NCBI GenBank assembly: GCA_042408415.1
Contig: JBHORE010000003.1
Coordinates: 1 to 64,000 of the forward strand
Length of the DNA stretch: 64,000 bases
Direction of reading: 5' to 3'
Source of the DNA: Thermobaculum sp042408415
GTDB taxonomy: Bacteria; Chloroflexota; Chloroflexia; Thermobaculales; Thermobaculaceae
This document shows, one piece after another, positions 52,693 through 60,782 of the stretch; position 1 is the first letter of the stretch; the number at the start of each line of letters is the position of its first letter. The notes below the pieces were generated by a model. That model had not been told where the DNA came from, made no database searches, and was given only the letters and a program-made list of their open reading frames with translations. Position numbers and translations under genes: made by a program.

Positions 52693-55095
52693 TCAACTAC
52701 TCTTGCTTTGCACTGACAGATCGTAGCTAGATGTTTCAGTTGGCAGATCTATTGGAGAATCCGAATTCTCTGCTCTGGGAGCAAGAGCTATCTTTAGCAC
52801 TTCGTCCATGTTCTCAACCCAGTAGAACTTAAGGTCTCTTTGTACGTTCTTAGGTATCAGGTTTAGATCTGGCTCATTATCTTTGGGTGCAATTATGCAG
52901 CGTATTCCTGACTGGTGTGCAGCTAGTACTTTCTCTTTGAGCCCACCTATAGGGAGCACACGCCCTCTTAGAGTAATCTCACCAGTCATGGCCACATCGG
53001 ATCTCACTGGTCTGTGTGTAAGTGCGCTAATCATAGCTGTGGCCATCGTTATCCCAGCGCTGGGACCATCTTTAGGCACAGCACCTTCAGGCAAATGTAT
53101 GTGCCAATCTGTTGTCTCTTGGAAGTTCTCAGGGATATTAAGTTCCTTCGCCCTGGATCTAGCGTAACTCAGTGCTGCCTTAGCTGATTCCTGCATTACA
53201 TCACCTAGACGACCAGTGATTATCAACTGGCCTTTTCCAGGTAATGTAGCCACCTCCACTGGTAGTAGCACACCACCAAGTTCCGTCCAAGCCATACCTA
53301 TAGCCACACCTACCTGGTCACTGGCATTACGCATATCCTGTATATTCCTAGGCGGACCAAGGTATTCCTGTAGCAAGTGAGTAGTAACTCTAATCCTAGA
53401 GGTCCTACCTGAAACGATCTGTCTTGCAGCTTTCCTACATATTGCGCCCAGCTGCCGTTCAAGATTTCGCACTCCAGCCTCACGTGTATAAAAACGCACT
53501 ATATGTCTCAGCATCTTGTCCGAGATCTCTATGTAGTGAGGCTGAAGGCCATGGGACTGTATCTGCTTAGGTAATAAGTATCTTCGGGCTATTTGTACTT
53601 TCTCATCCTCGGTATAACCACCTATCTGTATTACTTCCATTCTGTCGAGCAGAGGACGAGGTATAGTATCGAGTGTATTGGCGGTGGCTATAAAGAGCAC
53701 ATTAGAAAGATCAAATGGGAGCTCCATGTAATGGTCAACAAACGTCTTATTCTGCTCTGGATCCAGCACCTCAAGCATAGCAGCAGATGGATCTCCCTTG
53801 TAATCCGCACTCATCTTATCGATTTCATCTAGCAACATTACCGGATTATTGGTCTTAGCCTGCCTTAAGCCATGAATGATCCTTCCAGGGAGGGCTCCCA
53901 CATAGGTTCGCCTATGTCCTCTGATCTCTGCCTCGTCCCTGACTCCTCCTAGGCTAATACGCACAAAGCTTCTACCTAAGGCCCTTGCTATGCTCTGCCC
54001 CAAACTGGTCTTCCCAACACCCGGAGGCCCCACCAGGCAAAGTATGGGGGTTTTCGGCTTGTTGCCAGATTTGCTAGTCAACTCTCTTACAGCTAAGAAC
54101 TCGAGTATTCTTTCCTTTACCTTTTCAAGTCCGTAATGATCCTCATCAAGTATCTGTTCTGTTCGCCTGATATCATAGTTATCCTCAGTACTATGTGACC
54201 AGGGTAACGCTAGTATCCAGTCTAGATAAGTTCTTATAACTCCACTTTCCGGGGATGTGCTAGGGGTTCTCTCGAGTCGGTTTATCTCTCGTAGAGCTTT
54301 CTCACGAACCTCATCCGGTAAGTTGGAACTCTCGACTTTATCACGCAGTGCCTGTATCTCGTTGCCACCTTCACCGCTCAACTCATCATGAATAACCTTG
54401 AGTTGCTCACGCAGATAGTATTCCCTCTGGCTTTTATCTATCTGCTGTCGAACTCGCGCTCTTATACGTGACTCGAGCTCTTCGATTTGAGAAGAACCCG
54501 TAAGCATAATGGCCAGGCGCTCCAACCTGTCCATAGGATGAAGAATATTCAAGAATTTCTGCCTTTCCTGCCAATCTGTAATAAGGATATTCCCCAAGTA
54601 GTCTGCCAACTCAGAAGCTGAGGAGAATGCTTCCAGTTCGTTCCTGACGTCGCTCGGAGACTTGCCCTTGGACTCAACATGCTGGGCATAGAGATCTACT
54701 ACGTGATCGATCATTAATCTCTCTACAGAAGATGTGGTCTCAGGCTCCTCGACAGGTGAAACAAGAGCTCTATATCCTTTTTCGGACACCTCCACTCTAT
54801 GCAGGTTAACTCGCTTCAGGCCCACAACCACAACCTGCATCAACCCCTCTGGTAGCCTTTCCCAGTGGCGCAACCGCACTAAGGTACCTATGCGGTTTAG
54901 TCCTTCTGGAGAGGGATCGTCCTCATCACCGTTTCTCTGAGCACTAGTAACGAGCAGACAGTCTCTGGCTATGGACCACTCCGCGGCCTCAAGAGATTTT
55001 GGCCTCCCTATCGTAAGTTTACTTTCAGTCCCAGGTAAAATAACCGTTCTCTTGAGTGGCAGAAGTGGATAAACATCGGCAGACTGCGCATACAT
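52693..55095 (-). CDS. lon: ATP-dependent protease Lon
   Basis: A cytosolic AAA+ serine protease that degrades damaged and regulatory proteins. It is 800 aa, the LonA layout. The N-terminal substrate domain begins LLPLKRTVILPG. A coiled coil is followed by Walker A GPPGVGKTS near 355 and Walker B VMLLDEIDK. The protease domain has the catalytic Ser in DGPSAGITMATA and Lys in GGLKEKVLAAHQ. It has its own promoter and terminator. Confidence 0.96.
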   Translation of the reverse strand: MYAQSADVYPLLPLKRTVILPGTESKLTIGRPKSLEAAEWSIARDCLLVTSAQRNGDEDDPSPEGLNRIGTLVRLRHWERLPEGLMQVVVVGLKRVNLHRVEVSEKGYRALVSPVEEPETTSSVERLMIDHVVDLYAQHVESKGKSPSDVRNELEAFSSASELADYLGNILITDWQERQKFLNILHPMDRLERLAIMLTGSSQIEELESRIRARVRQQIDKSQREYYLREQLKVIHDELSGEGGNEIQALRDKVESSNLPDEVREKALREINRLERTPSTSPESGVIRTYLDWILALPWSHSTEDNYDIRRTEQILDEDHYGLEKVKERILEFLAVRELTSKSGNKPKTPILCLVGPPGVGKTSLGQSIARALGRSFVRISLGGVRDEAEIRGHRRTYVGALPGRIIHGLRQAKTNNPVMLLDEIDKMSADYKGDPSAAMLEVLDPEQNKTFVDHYMELPFDLSNVLFIATANTLDTIPRPLLDRMEVIQIGGYTEDEKVQIARRYLLPKQIQSHGLQPHYIEISDKMLRHIVRFYTREAGVRNLERQLGAICRKAARQIVSGRTSRIRVTTHLLQEYLGPPRNIQDMRNASDQVGVAIGMAWTELGGVLLPVEVATLPGKGQLIITGRLGDVMQESAKAALSYARSRAKELNIPENFQETTDWHIHLPEGAVPKDGPSAGITMATAMISALTHRPVRSDVAMTGEITLRGRVLPIGGLKEKVLAAHQSGIRCIIAPKDNEPDLNLIPKNVQRDLKFYWVENMDEVLKIALAPRAENSDSPIDLPTETSSYDLSVQSKSS

Positions 55096-55207
55096 AAGTC
55101 AAACCCCTAACTCATAAACCATATAAAGTTACGTCTTCTAGATAAGCTCGATACTAAGAGCTATAACTAAAAATCAAGCAAAAATCAGCAGTACAAGTTA
55201 GTAATAC

Positions 55208-55237
55208 ATTATAAAAACCGATAATTCCGCGCGCCAA
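55208..55237 (-). promoter_or_regulatory. Promoter of lon
   Basis: On the minus strand TTGGCG (55232-55237), an 18-base spacer and a perfect TATAAT (55208-55213). The leader of about 105 bases contains a small AGCTC...GAGCT hairpin (near 55145-55162). No CIRCE or other known heat-shock operator was found. Confidence 0.6.
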
Positions 55238-55275
55238 TATATAACTAGCTCTAGCCGATAGCTTTTGCTTTATGT

Positions 55276-55316
55276 ATAGTTTATCTAATCAAAGTTAAAC
55301 TATCGTTATAGATAAA
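55276..55316. repeat. Overlapping AT-rich inverted repeats upstream of lon
   Basis: Two perfect 8-base inverted repeats share bases: ATAGTTTA/TAAACTAT (55276-55283, 55296-55303) and TTTATCTA/TAGATAAA (55280-55287, 55309-55316). They lie in an AT-rich 243-base gap between moaC and the lon promoter. They could be a weak end for the moaC message or binding sites upstream of lon. Confidence 0.45.
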
Positions 55317-55338
55317 TGACTTTAGCATTACTATTCTG

Positions 55339-55827
55339 TCATTTGGTTTCGACTTTGTATTCCCCGTGTACACCACCTATCTTTTTAAGGAGCCGAATAT
55401 CCCCTATAACCATGCCTCGCTCGACCGCCTTGGACATATCGTAGATGGTTAAAGCCGCAACGGATACCGCAGTTAGAGCCTCCATCTCAACTCCGGTTTG
55501 AGCTTCTGTTCTAACTATGGATACTAATCGTATCGATGGGGGATCCTCAATAAACTCCAAATCCAGGTTAACCGAGCTAAGAGCAATGTTATGACACAAA
55601 GGTATTAGTTCCCAAGTGCGTTTAGCAGCCATGATACCTGCTAACTTGGCTGCAGATATCACAGAGCCCTTCGGTAAATTACCCTGCCTTATCTTTTGAA
55701 GAGTATCCAGACTCATGTACACTGTAGCTTCCGCCATGGCTTCTCTATGCGATGTGGGCTTGCTTCCCACATCAACCATATGTACATCCCCTGAAGAATC
55801 GATGTGCGTAAGATCATCCATTAGCAT
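55339..55827 (-). CDS. moaC: Cyclic pyranopterin monophosphate synthase
   Basis: Second step of molybdenum-cofactor synthesis, converting the MoaA product to cPMP. It is 162 aa. The conserved blocks are AMAEATVYM, the catalytic LIPLCHNI, and GVEMEALTAVSVAALTIYDM followed by SKA (often CKA). KKIGGVHGEY near the end is typical. moaA is not nearby. Its ATG overlaps the M20 peptidase gene by 14 bases; it is last in its operon. Confidence 0.95.
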   Translation of the reverse strand: MLMDDLTHIDSSGDVHMVDVGSKPTSHREAMAEATVYMSLDTLQKIRQGNLPKGSVISAAKLAGIMAAKRTWELIPLCHNIALSSVNLDLEFIEDPPSIRLVSIVRTEAQTGVEMEALTAVSVAALTIYDMSKAVERGMVIGDIRLLKKIGGVHGEYKVETK

Positions 55828-57415
55828 TCTCCAGTGCTGAGAGCACTACGTCATGTATAGCTTTGGGGAGAAATTCACAACTATAAGGTATATATAGCCT
55901 CTCGGTGTACTTGTGAGCGTCAAATCCAAGTACGCCCATATTGATTACATCCAGGTTAACCTTGCGCATGCTCTCAAAAGGAACGTTGTATAATCCGCTT
56001 TCACGCTTGTCGGACCAAATAGGCATGTTTTTGGTTAGCGCTTCCAGGGATGAGGATTCAATCTCTAGCTTCATGTAACTGGCATCAGATATGTACGGAT
56101 AGTAATGCTGTATCTTGATGCGCAAATTAGCAGCCAAATCAGTAACAGCTCTCACAAGTGGGTTATCTTCTTCTCCTTTTACACTCGGATAATAAGGGGG
56201 TGAAAAGTAGACTACAGCAGCTGGACCAGACATTCCACTCATGTTCCAGGCTGCCCTTACCAACTCCGCACACCTCATTCTCGAGTCTGCGCCAGCTTCA
56301 AACAGCTGTTGGTTTACTTTCCTTAAAGATTGTTCCACTTTATCCTTCCCTAGCATAGAGGCGGCAGCTTTCACCAGCTCATCGTAAGTAACGACCTTAG
56401 GAGTCACTTCAGGGATATTGATATCAATATCCCTCAGGGACTCTACAATGATAGCATTCACCAAAGCATCTATCTCATCTATTACGTTCTCAGGAGATTT
56501 TCTTAGAACGAGGTAGTTTATGTAGCAGAAACTTTCGAAAGGGATCCTCACATCATAGCAGTCCTTGAAGTCACACATCTTCAGAGTAACAGGTGCAACC
56601 GACATCATGTCATTGTCGGTATCTGCCAAATCGGGATTCATACTTATCTTGGAAACAATCCTTGCCAGGAGCAAATTAGAGTCAATCCCTTTTGAAGGCT
56701 CCCCTGCATGGGACTCAACACCACGCACGTAGATACTAGGGAGCAACTTACCTATAGTACCTACATGTATAGTGGAATCCATCTCCTCAGGAGAGCTAGG
56801 TGTCGAATAATCAGTATTTATAGCACCTATTAGCCTAAGACCTTCCTTCTCTGCAAGGGTTGAGAGCCACTCTACGGCTCCCATGATGCCTATGCTCTCA
56901 GCCTCCTCATCTGGTACAGACAAGAATATTATGCTACCCGGTAACTCTTTTCCCTGAAGCTTCTCCTTACAAAACCTAGATAGAGCCCATAGATGAGCAG
57001 CAATACCTGCTTTCATATCGACCGTACCACGACCGAATAACCAATCAGATTCGGCCCTTAGATGCTCATAGACAAGCTCATCTAATTGCTCCCTTCGAGA
57101 TAACAAGTGTTCGCGTAGCGCACTAGGATCACAGGCATAACTTCCAAGATCGCCATAATCTGAAACATCAACAGTATCAAAATGAGATATCAAGACAATA
57201 GCGTTGTTCGAATTTCCCCTCAGCAAGGCCCAAACAAAAGAACGTTCCCAGGGATCTCCAGCTATCTTCTGTATTCCGTGTTGAAGTAGGCCAAGTCCAA
57301 CCTCGTCAAGAAGCTCATCTATTAGAGCAGGTATGCTTTTTTCGCCCTCTGTCCTTGTAAAGCTAGGATGCTCTACAAGCCGCAATATGATACTCAGAAC
57401 ACTCTCTTTAGACAT
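55814..57415 (-). CDS. M20-family metallopeptidase, RocB-like
   Basis: A 533 aa zinc amidohydrolase/peptidase. Metal and catalytic residues are in ISHFDTVD, GRGTVDMKAG and LSVPDEEAESIG. Length and order resemble RocB, a protein of Bacillus arginine use whose reaction is not established. No arginine genes are nearby. The start is ATG 57415, preceded loosely by GAGAGGTG; a TTG at 57436 would overlap rfaE2 by 11 bases. Placed between sugar-nucleotide genes and moaC, its role is unclear. Confidence 0.8.
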   Translation of the reverse strand: MSKESVLSIILRLVEHPSFTRTEGEKSIPALIDELLDEVGLGLLQHGIQKIAGDPWERSFVWALLRGNSNNAIVLISHFDTVDVSDYGDLGSYACDPSALREHLLSRREQLDELVYEHLRAESDWLFGRGTVDMKAGIAAHLWALSRFCKEKLQGKELPGSIIFLSVPDEEAESIGIMGAVEWLSTLAEKEGLRLIGAINTDYSTPSSPEEMDSTIHVGTIGKLLPSIYVRGVESHAGEPSKGIDSNLLLARIVSKISMNPDLADTDNDMMSVAPVTLKMCDFKDCYDVRIPFESFCYINYLVLRKSPENVIDEIDALVNAIIVESLRDIDINIPEVTPKVVTYDELVKAAASMLGKDKVEQSLRKVNQQLFEAGADSRMRCAELVRAAWNMSGMSGPAAVVYFSPPYYPSVKGEEDNPLVRAVTDLAANLRIKIQHYYPYISDASYMKLEIESSSLEALTKNMPIWSDKRESGLYNVPFESMRKVNLDVINMGVLGFDAHKYTERLYIPYSCEFLPKAIHDVVLSALENANG

Positions 57416-57425
57416 ACCAGAAATT

Positions 57426-57914
57426 TCACCTCTCAAGCGATTCTCTAATGGTTCCCAGAATGTGGGTGGTCGAAAAACCTTCTTGATAGGGTAATATAAC
57501 TACCCTGCCACCATAACTTCTAACTATCGCAGACTCTGGGAGGCTATTGACATCTGGGGTATAATCCCCGCCTTTGAAGTAGATATCGGGCTTGATAGCT
57601 TCTACGATCCTTTCAGCCGTTATGTCCGAGAATATGGTTACGTAGTCTACACAGCGCAAGGCAGACAAAACCTCAGCACGAAATACATCCGGGATGATAG
57701 GTCTTTGCGGTCCCTTTAGAGCTCGAACTGATTCATCGCTATTGACGCCCACTATTAGTACGTCCACCATGGACTTAGCTGCACATAGATAGCGGACATG
57801 ACCCACATGCAAAATATCGAAGCACCCGTTAGTAAAGCCTATACTCTTCACCTGCTTCCTAATAGCGCTCACTAATCTAACGATATCCTGTTGGTCTAGT
57901 ACTCTTTGCTCCAA
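57426..57914 (-). CDS. rfaE2: D-beta-D-heptose 1-phosphate adenylyltransferase (RfaE domain II)
   Basis: A 162 aa nucleotidyltransferase that activates heptose 1-phosphate with ATP to ADP-heptose. The cytidylyltransferase-fold motif is TNGCFDILHVGHVRYL, with FKGGDYTPD later and TTHIL (family STTxI) at the end. It is the domain that in enterics is the C-terminal half of HldE; here it is a separate gene next to the kinase half. Confidence 0.9.
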   Translation of the reverse strand: MEQRVLDQQDIVRLVSAIRKQVKSIGFTNGCFDILHVGHVRYLCAAKSMVDVLIVGVNSDESVRALKGPQRPIIPDVFRAEVLSALRCVDYVTIFSDITAERIVEAIKPDIYFKGGDYTPDVNSLPESAIVRSYGGRVVILPYQEGFSTTHILGTIRESLER

Positions 57915-57926
57915 AATTCCTCCTAA

Positions 57927-58928
57927 TTACCTCAGACTTTGTAGTAGATCGTGTTGGGACACGTAGGCATTACCAAGTTTCTGCACAACTAGTGAAGCCG
58001 CTTTATTAGCCAGAAATGAAGCTGTAGCAACATCGCCCCCCAGAGCCATCACCAAAGCTAGCACAGCTATAACTGTATCCCCAGCCCCAACTACATCCAC
58101 AACGGTAACTTTTTCTCCTGGAACATGAACGTAGCCGGTATCTTGGGAATAAGCAGATATACCATTAGAATCACGAGTTACAACCAGCCAATCACACTCT
58201 AAATATTTAGCCGCCTGTGGGAGTAGGTACTCGAAATCGGCTTCGGTTTCTAATTTATGACCTAGCGATCTCTCTGCCTCGCGTCTGTTACAGCGTATGC
58301 ATTTATATCCCTTGAAACGGGAAAGCTCTCCCTGAGAATCTACCAATATAGGGATATCGAGATATTGTGAAGTCTCCAAGCAAGACGCTATCACCTCAGG
58401 GTTTACTACTCCAACTCTATAATCCGAGACTAGTATGACATCCGCCCTCGAAGCTTTATCTTTTATATTTTTGTTCAGTTCAGATATCTGATGACTTCTC
58501 AAAGGCTCTCTATCTACTTTGTCTACTCTAGCTACCTGCTGTGGAAGGGATAGTAACCCTTCTGCTAATATTCTCGTCTTCTCAGTTGTTCTCCTATCTG
58601 GAGAGGAAACAAGATGAGATGACTCAACTCCGTGCTTATCCAACAACTCTCGGAGCTCCGCTGCAGCTGAGTCATCCCCAACCACCCCTACAAGCGAAAC
58701 CTGTGCACCTAAAGAAGCTAAGTTCAGAGCGGGGTTAGATGCAGCCCCAGGAAGGGCGTACTCACGCCTCCACTCAAGGACTGGCACTGGAGCTTCCCTA
58801 GACAGCCTAGTTGGTTCGCCAAATATATATCTATCTAGGCATACATCACCAACAACTAGCGCACTAACTCGGTGGAAAGATGTGATAAGATTTATCAGTT
58901 GCTGTTTATCTGTATTATTCAGTTTCAC
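57927..58928 (-). CDS. rfaE1: D-beta-D-heptose 7-phosphate kinase (RfaE domain I, PfkB family)
   Basis: A 333 aa sugar kinase. The heptose-kinase signature is DVCLDRYIFGEPTRLSREAP, close to the DxxLDRYxxGxxxRISPEAP pattern of HldE. PALNLASLGAQVSLVG follows, and the ATP/anion hole is VVDVVGAGDTVIAVL. With rfaE2 it would supply ADP-heptose for glycan or S-layer glycosylation. The ATG overlaps the upstream B-box gene by four bases. Confidence 0.9.
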   Translation of the reverse strand: MKLNNTDKQQLINLITSFHRVSALVVGDVCLDRYIFGEPTRLSREAPVPVLEWRREYALPGAASNPALNLASLGAQVSLVGVVGDDSAAAELRELLDKHGVESSHLVSSPDRRTTEKTRILAEGLLSLPQQVARVDKVDREPLRSHQISELNKNIKDKASRADVILVSDYRVGVVNPEVIASCLETSQYLDIPILVDSQGELSRFKGYKCIRCNRREAERSLGHKLETEADFEYLLPQAAKYLECDWLVVTRDSNGISAYSQDTGYVHVPGEKVTVVDVVGAGDTVIAVLALVMALGGDVATASFLANKAASLVVQKLGNAYVSQHDLLQSLR

Positions 58929-59419
58929 CTTTGACGTGCCACTGCTAAAAATAACGCGACTACCGCCATAACCACCTGAAACAGGAAATCCATGTTAGTA
59001 CTTACCGTCAATCCCCTCTGCAATTCTCCAATCAGTCCTATGACCACAGCTATCAGAACCATGATCGCTGCAACAGCTTGCATTTCAGGTCCGCGTTTTC
59101 TACCAGATACGAGACTAATCATCTCCCCTCCGACAAATCCAAGTACCAGGGCTATCCAAAAGGCGTAACGCGGATACATCATCCATAGCGCCCCTAACAC
59201 TACAGAAAGGGGAAGTACTGCCAGAAAAGACTTGGCGATCTGACCGATGGAAGGCGCATACACCCCAGATCTAGGACTACTAGCACATTCCCTACACCTT
59301 ATACCTACTGGTGTGTAGACCATACATCTAAAGCAAACTGGCTTACCACAGCGAGAGCATGTAAGGCTAGTTACCTGATCCGGATGTCTTGGACAACGAA
59401 CTTCTTGCTCCACTATCAT
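58925..59419 (-). CDS. B-box-type zinc-finger membrane protein
   Basis: A 164 aa protein. The first 45 residues form a B-box-like zinc site (CPRHPD, CSRCGKPVCFRC, CREC). Four hydrophobic segments follow (about 62-80, 84-103, 114-132, 142-160). Such proteins occur widely in Chloroflexota and Actinobacteria without known function. It overlaps its neighbours by four bases on both sides, so it belongs firmly to the glycan cluster. Confidence 0.75.
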   Translation of the reverse strand: MIVEQEVRCPRHPDQVTSLTCSRCGKPVCFRCMVYTPVGIRCRECASSPRSGVYAPSIGQIAKSFLAVLPLSVVLGALWMMYPRYAFWIALVLGFVGGEMISLVSGRKRGPEMQAVAAIMVLIAVVIGLIGELQRGLTVSTNMDFLFQVVMAVVALFLAVARQR

Positions 59420-60204
59420 CCTTTCTTTATGTTAATGCCTTGGGAAAGCAATAACTCTTTAAGAATTAAATAGACAAATATTGGCAAAGCGATCTGACGT
59501 TTCCAACGCCAAGGCTGTCGCAGAAGCCTATAAAACCACTCTAACCCTAACTTACGTATTAGTCTTGGAGCTCTAGGCACTTTGCCGGATAGATAGTCAA
59601 AGGTCCCGCCAACTCCCATTGCAACTATAGAGCCGAGATATGGAAGGTTCCTGTGAATCCAAATCTCTTGATTTCGCATCCCAAAAGCCACAAACAACAA
59701 CCTAGCTCCACTATTTTTTATCATTTGTCTTATGTGCTCGTCTTCCTCAGGACCATGGCATCCTGCATAAGTGCCCGCAACTTGTAGCTCTGGGATCCCT
59801 GCTCTCAGGGCTAGGGCAGCTGCTTCGGCTACTCCTGGGGCAGCTCCCAAGAAGAATACTGGCCAACCCTTATTAGCAGCTAGGGCACATATATCTCTAA
59901 TTATGTCTGCTCCTGGAGTGCGTGGAGACCTAATATGGTATAGCAGAAACAGCGCAATCTGGACACCCACCCCATCCACCACAGTAAGATCTGCGCTGTT
60001 TAGTACCTGAAGAAATCGAGGATCTTTCTGTGTCAATACTATAAATTCGGGATTTACCGTCGCTATCCAGCCACTGTGACCCCTTTCAAGAGTACTTGCT
60101 ATAAAGCCGATGATTTGATCTATAGGAGCAGGGGTAACTCTAACTTTCAGGACTTCGAATTCCGATTGAAAGCCTAGATTCATGCCTTCTAAATATCTAG
60201 TCAA
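59416..60204 (-). CDS. WecG/TagA/CpsF-family glycosyltransferase
   Basis: A 262 aa enzyme that adds N-acetylmannosamine-type sugars to a lipid-linked acceptor in wall teichoic acid or polysaccharide synthesis. Hallmarks are ATVNPEFIVLTQKDP, the catalytic Asp in LTVVDGVGV, RTPGADI, and the C-terminal KVPRAPRLIRKLGLEWFYRLL. The exact sugar is not deducible. It begins 22 bases after the response-regulator gene. Confidence 0.9.
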   Translation of the reverse strand: MTRYLEGMNLGFQSEFEVLKVRVTPAPIDQIIGFIASTLERGHSGWIATVNPEFIVLTQKDPRFLQVLNSADLTVVDGVGVQIALFLLYHIRSPRTPGADIIRDICALAANKGWPVFFLGAAPGVAEAAALALRAGIPELQVAGTYAGCHGPEEDEHIRQMIKNSGARLLFVAFGMRNQEIWIHRNLPYLGSIVAMGVGGTFDYLSGKVPRAPRLIRKLGLEWFYRLLRQPWRWKRQIALPIFVYLILKELLLSQGINIKKG

Positions 60205-60226
60205 GCAGCTTTCTCCACAGAAGAAC

Positions 60227-60613
60227 TTAGGGTATGAGCATATTTATAGCTAATTGTAAATCTTTTAGGTCAAAAGGCTTTTCAATGATCCAATCAGCTT
60301 TCGTAGCCCTGAAATCTCTTAGATACTTACGCTTAGCACTTAGGATGATGACAGGTATATTCATAGTCTCCTCGTCAGACTTAAGTGACTCCAGAAGCTG
60401 TAGGCCGTCGACACGGGGTAATTCTATATCTAAAGTTATGAGAGCAGGATGTAGCCTCTTGATCATCACTAGAGCAGTTTCAGCCTCCTCTAGGGGTAGA
60501 ACTCTATAACCTTCCCCCTCAAATACAAGGGTGAGAAAGTCTCGCACCTCGTCATTATCATCTATTACCACTATCGTCCGACTATCCACTGAAGACATCA
60601 GAGCCACATCCAA
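60227..60613 (-). CDS. Single-domain response regulator
   Basis: A 128 aa CheY-like receiver with no output domain. The acidic pair is in VVIDDNDEV, the phospho-accepting Asp in ITLDIELPRVDG, the conserved Ser in ILSAK and Lys in EKPFD. It would signal by protein contact. A second ATG at residue 6 is possible. It heads the minus-strand glycan cluster, and its histidine kinase is not in the window. Confidence 0.9.
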   Translation of the reverse strand: MDVALMSSVDSRTIVVIDDNDEVRDFLTLVFEGEGYRVLPLEEAETALVMIKRLHPALITLDIELPRVDGLQLLESLKSDEETMNIPVIILSAKRKYLRDFRATKADWIIEKPFDLKDLQLAINMLIP

Positions 60614-60713
60614 TCTGTAAGCAGATTTTACTCCAAAAAGTTAGCACATTCATTCATTTTGCAAAAAGCATACCCTGGAATACGTGTGGGCATCTAGATG
60701 TTATGAGTAATGA

Positions 60714-60749
60714 AGCCGCTGATTCAGATACAGTTGCAAACTAGCGGCT
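60714..60749 (+). repeat. Inverted repeat in the clpC leader region
   Basis: Perfect seven-base arms AGCCGCT and AGCGGCT flank 22 bases, ending 33 bases before the clpC start. It could form a leader hairpin or bind a regulator. It is not a CtsR or CIRCE box. Confidence 0.35.
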
Positions 60750-60782
60750 CTACTACAAACTTTTTGGGTGAGGTAGAAGGAA

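Noticed and set aside
60614..60782. CtsR or CIRCE heat-shock operator upstream of clpC
   Set aside because: Neither the AGGTCAAA-type direct repeat nor TTAGCACTC-N9-GAGTGCTAA is present; only an unrelated inverted repeat was found.
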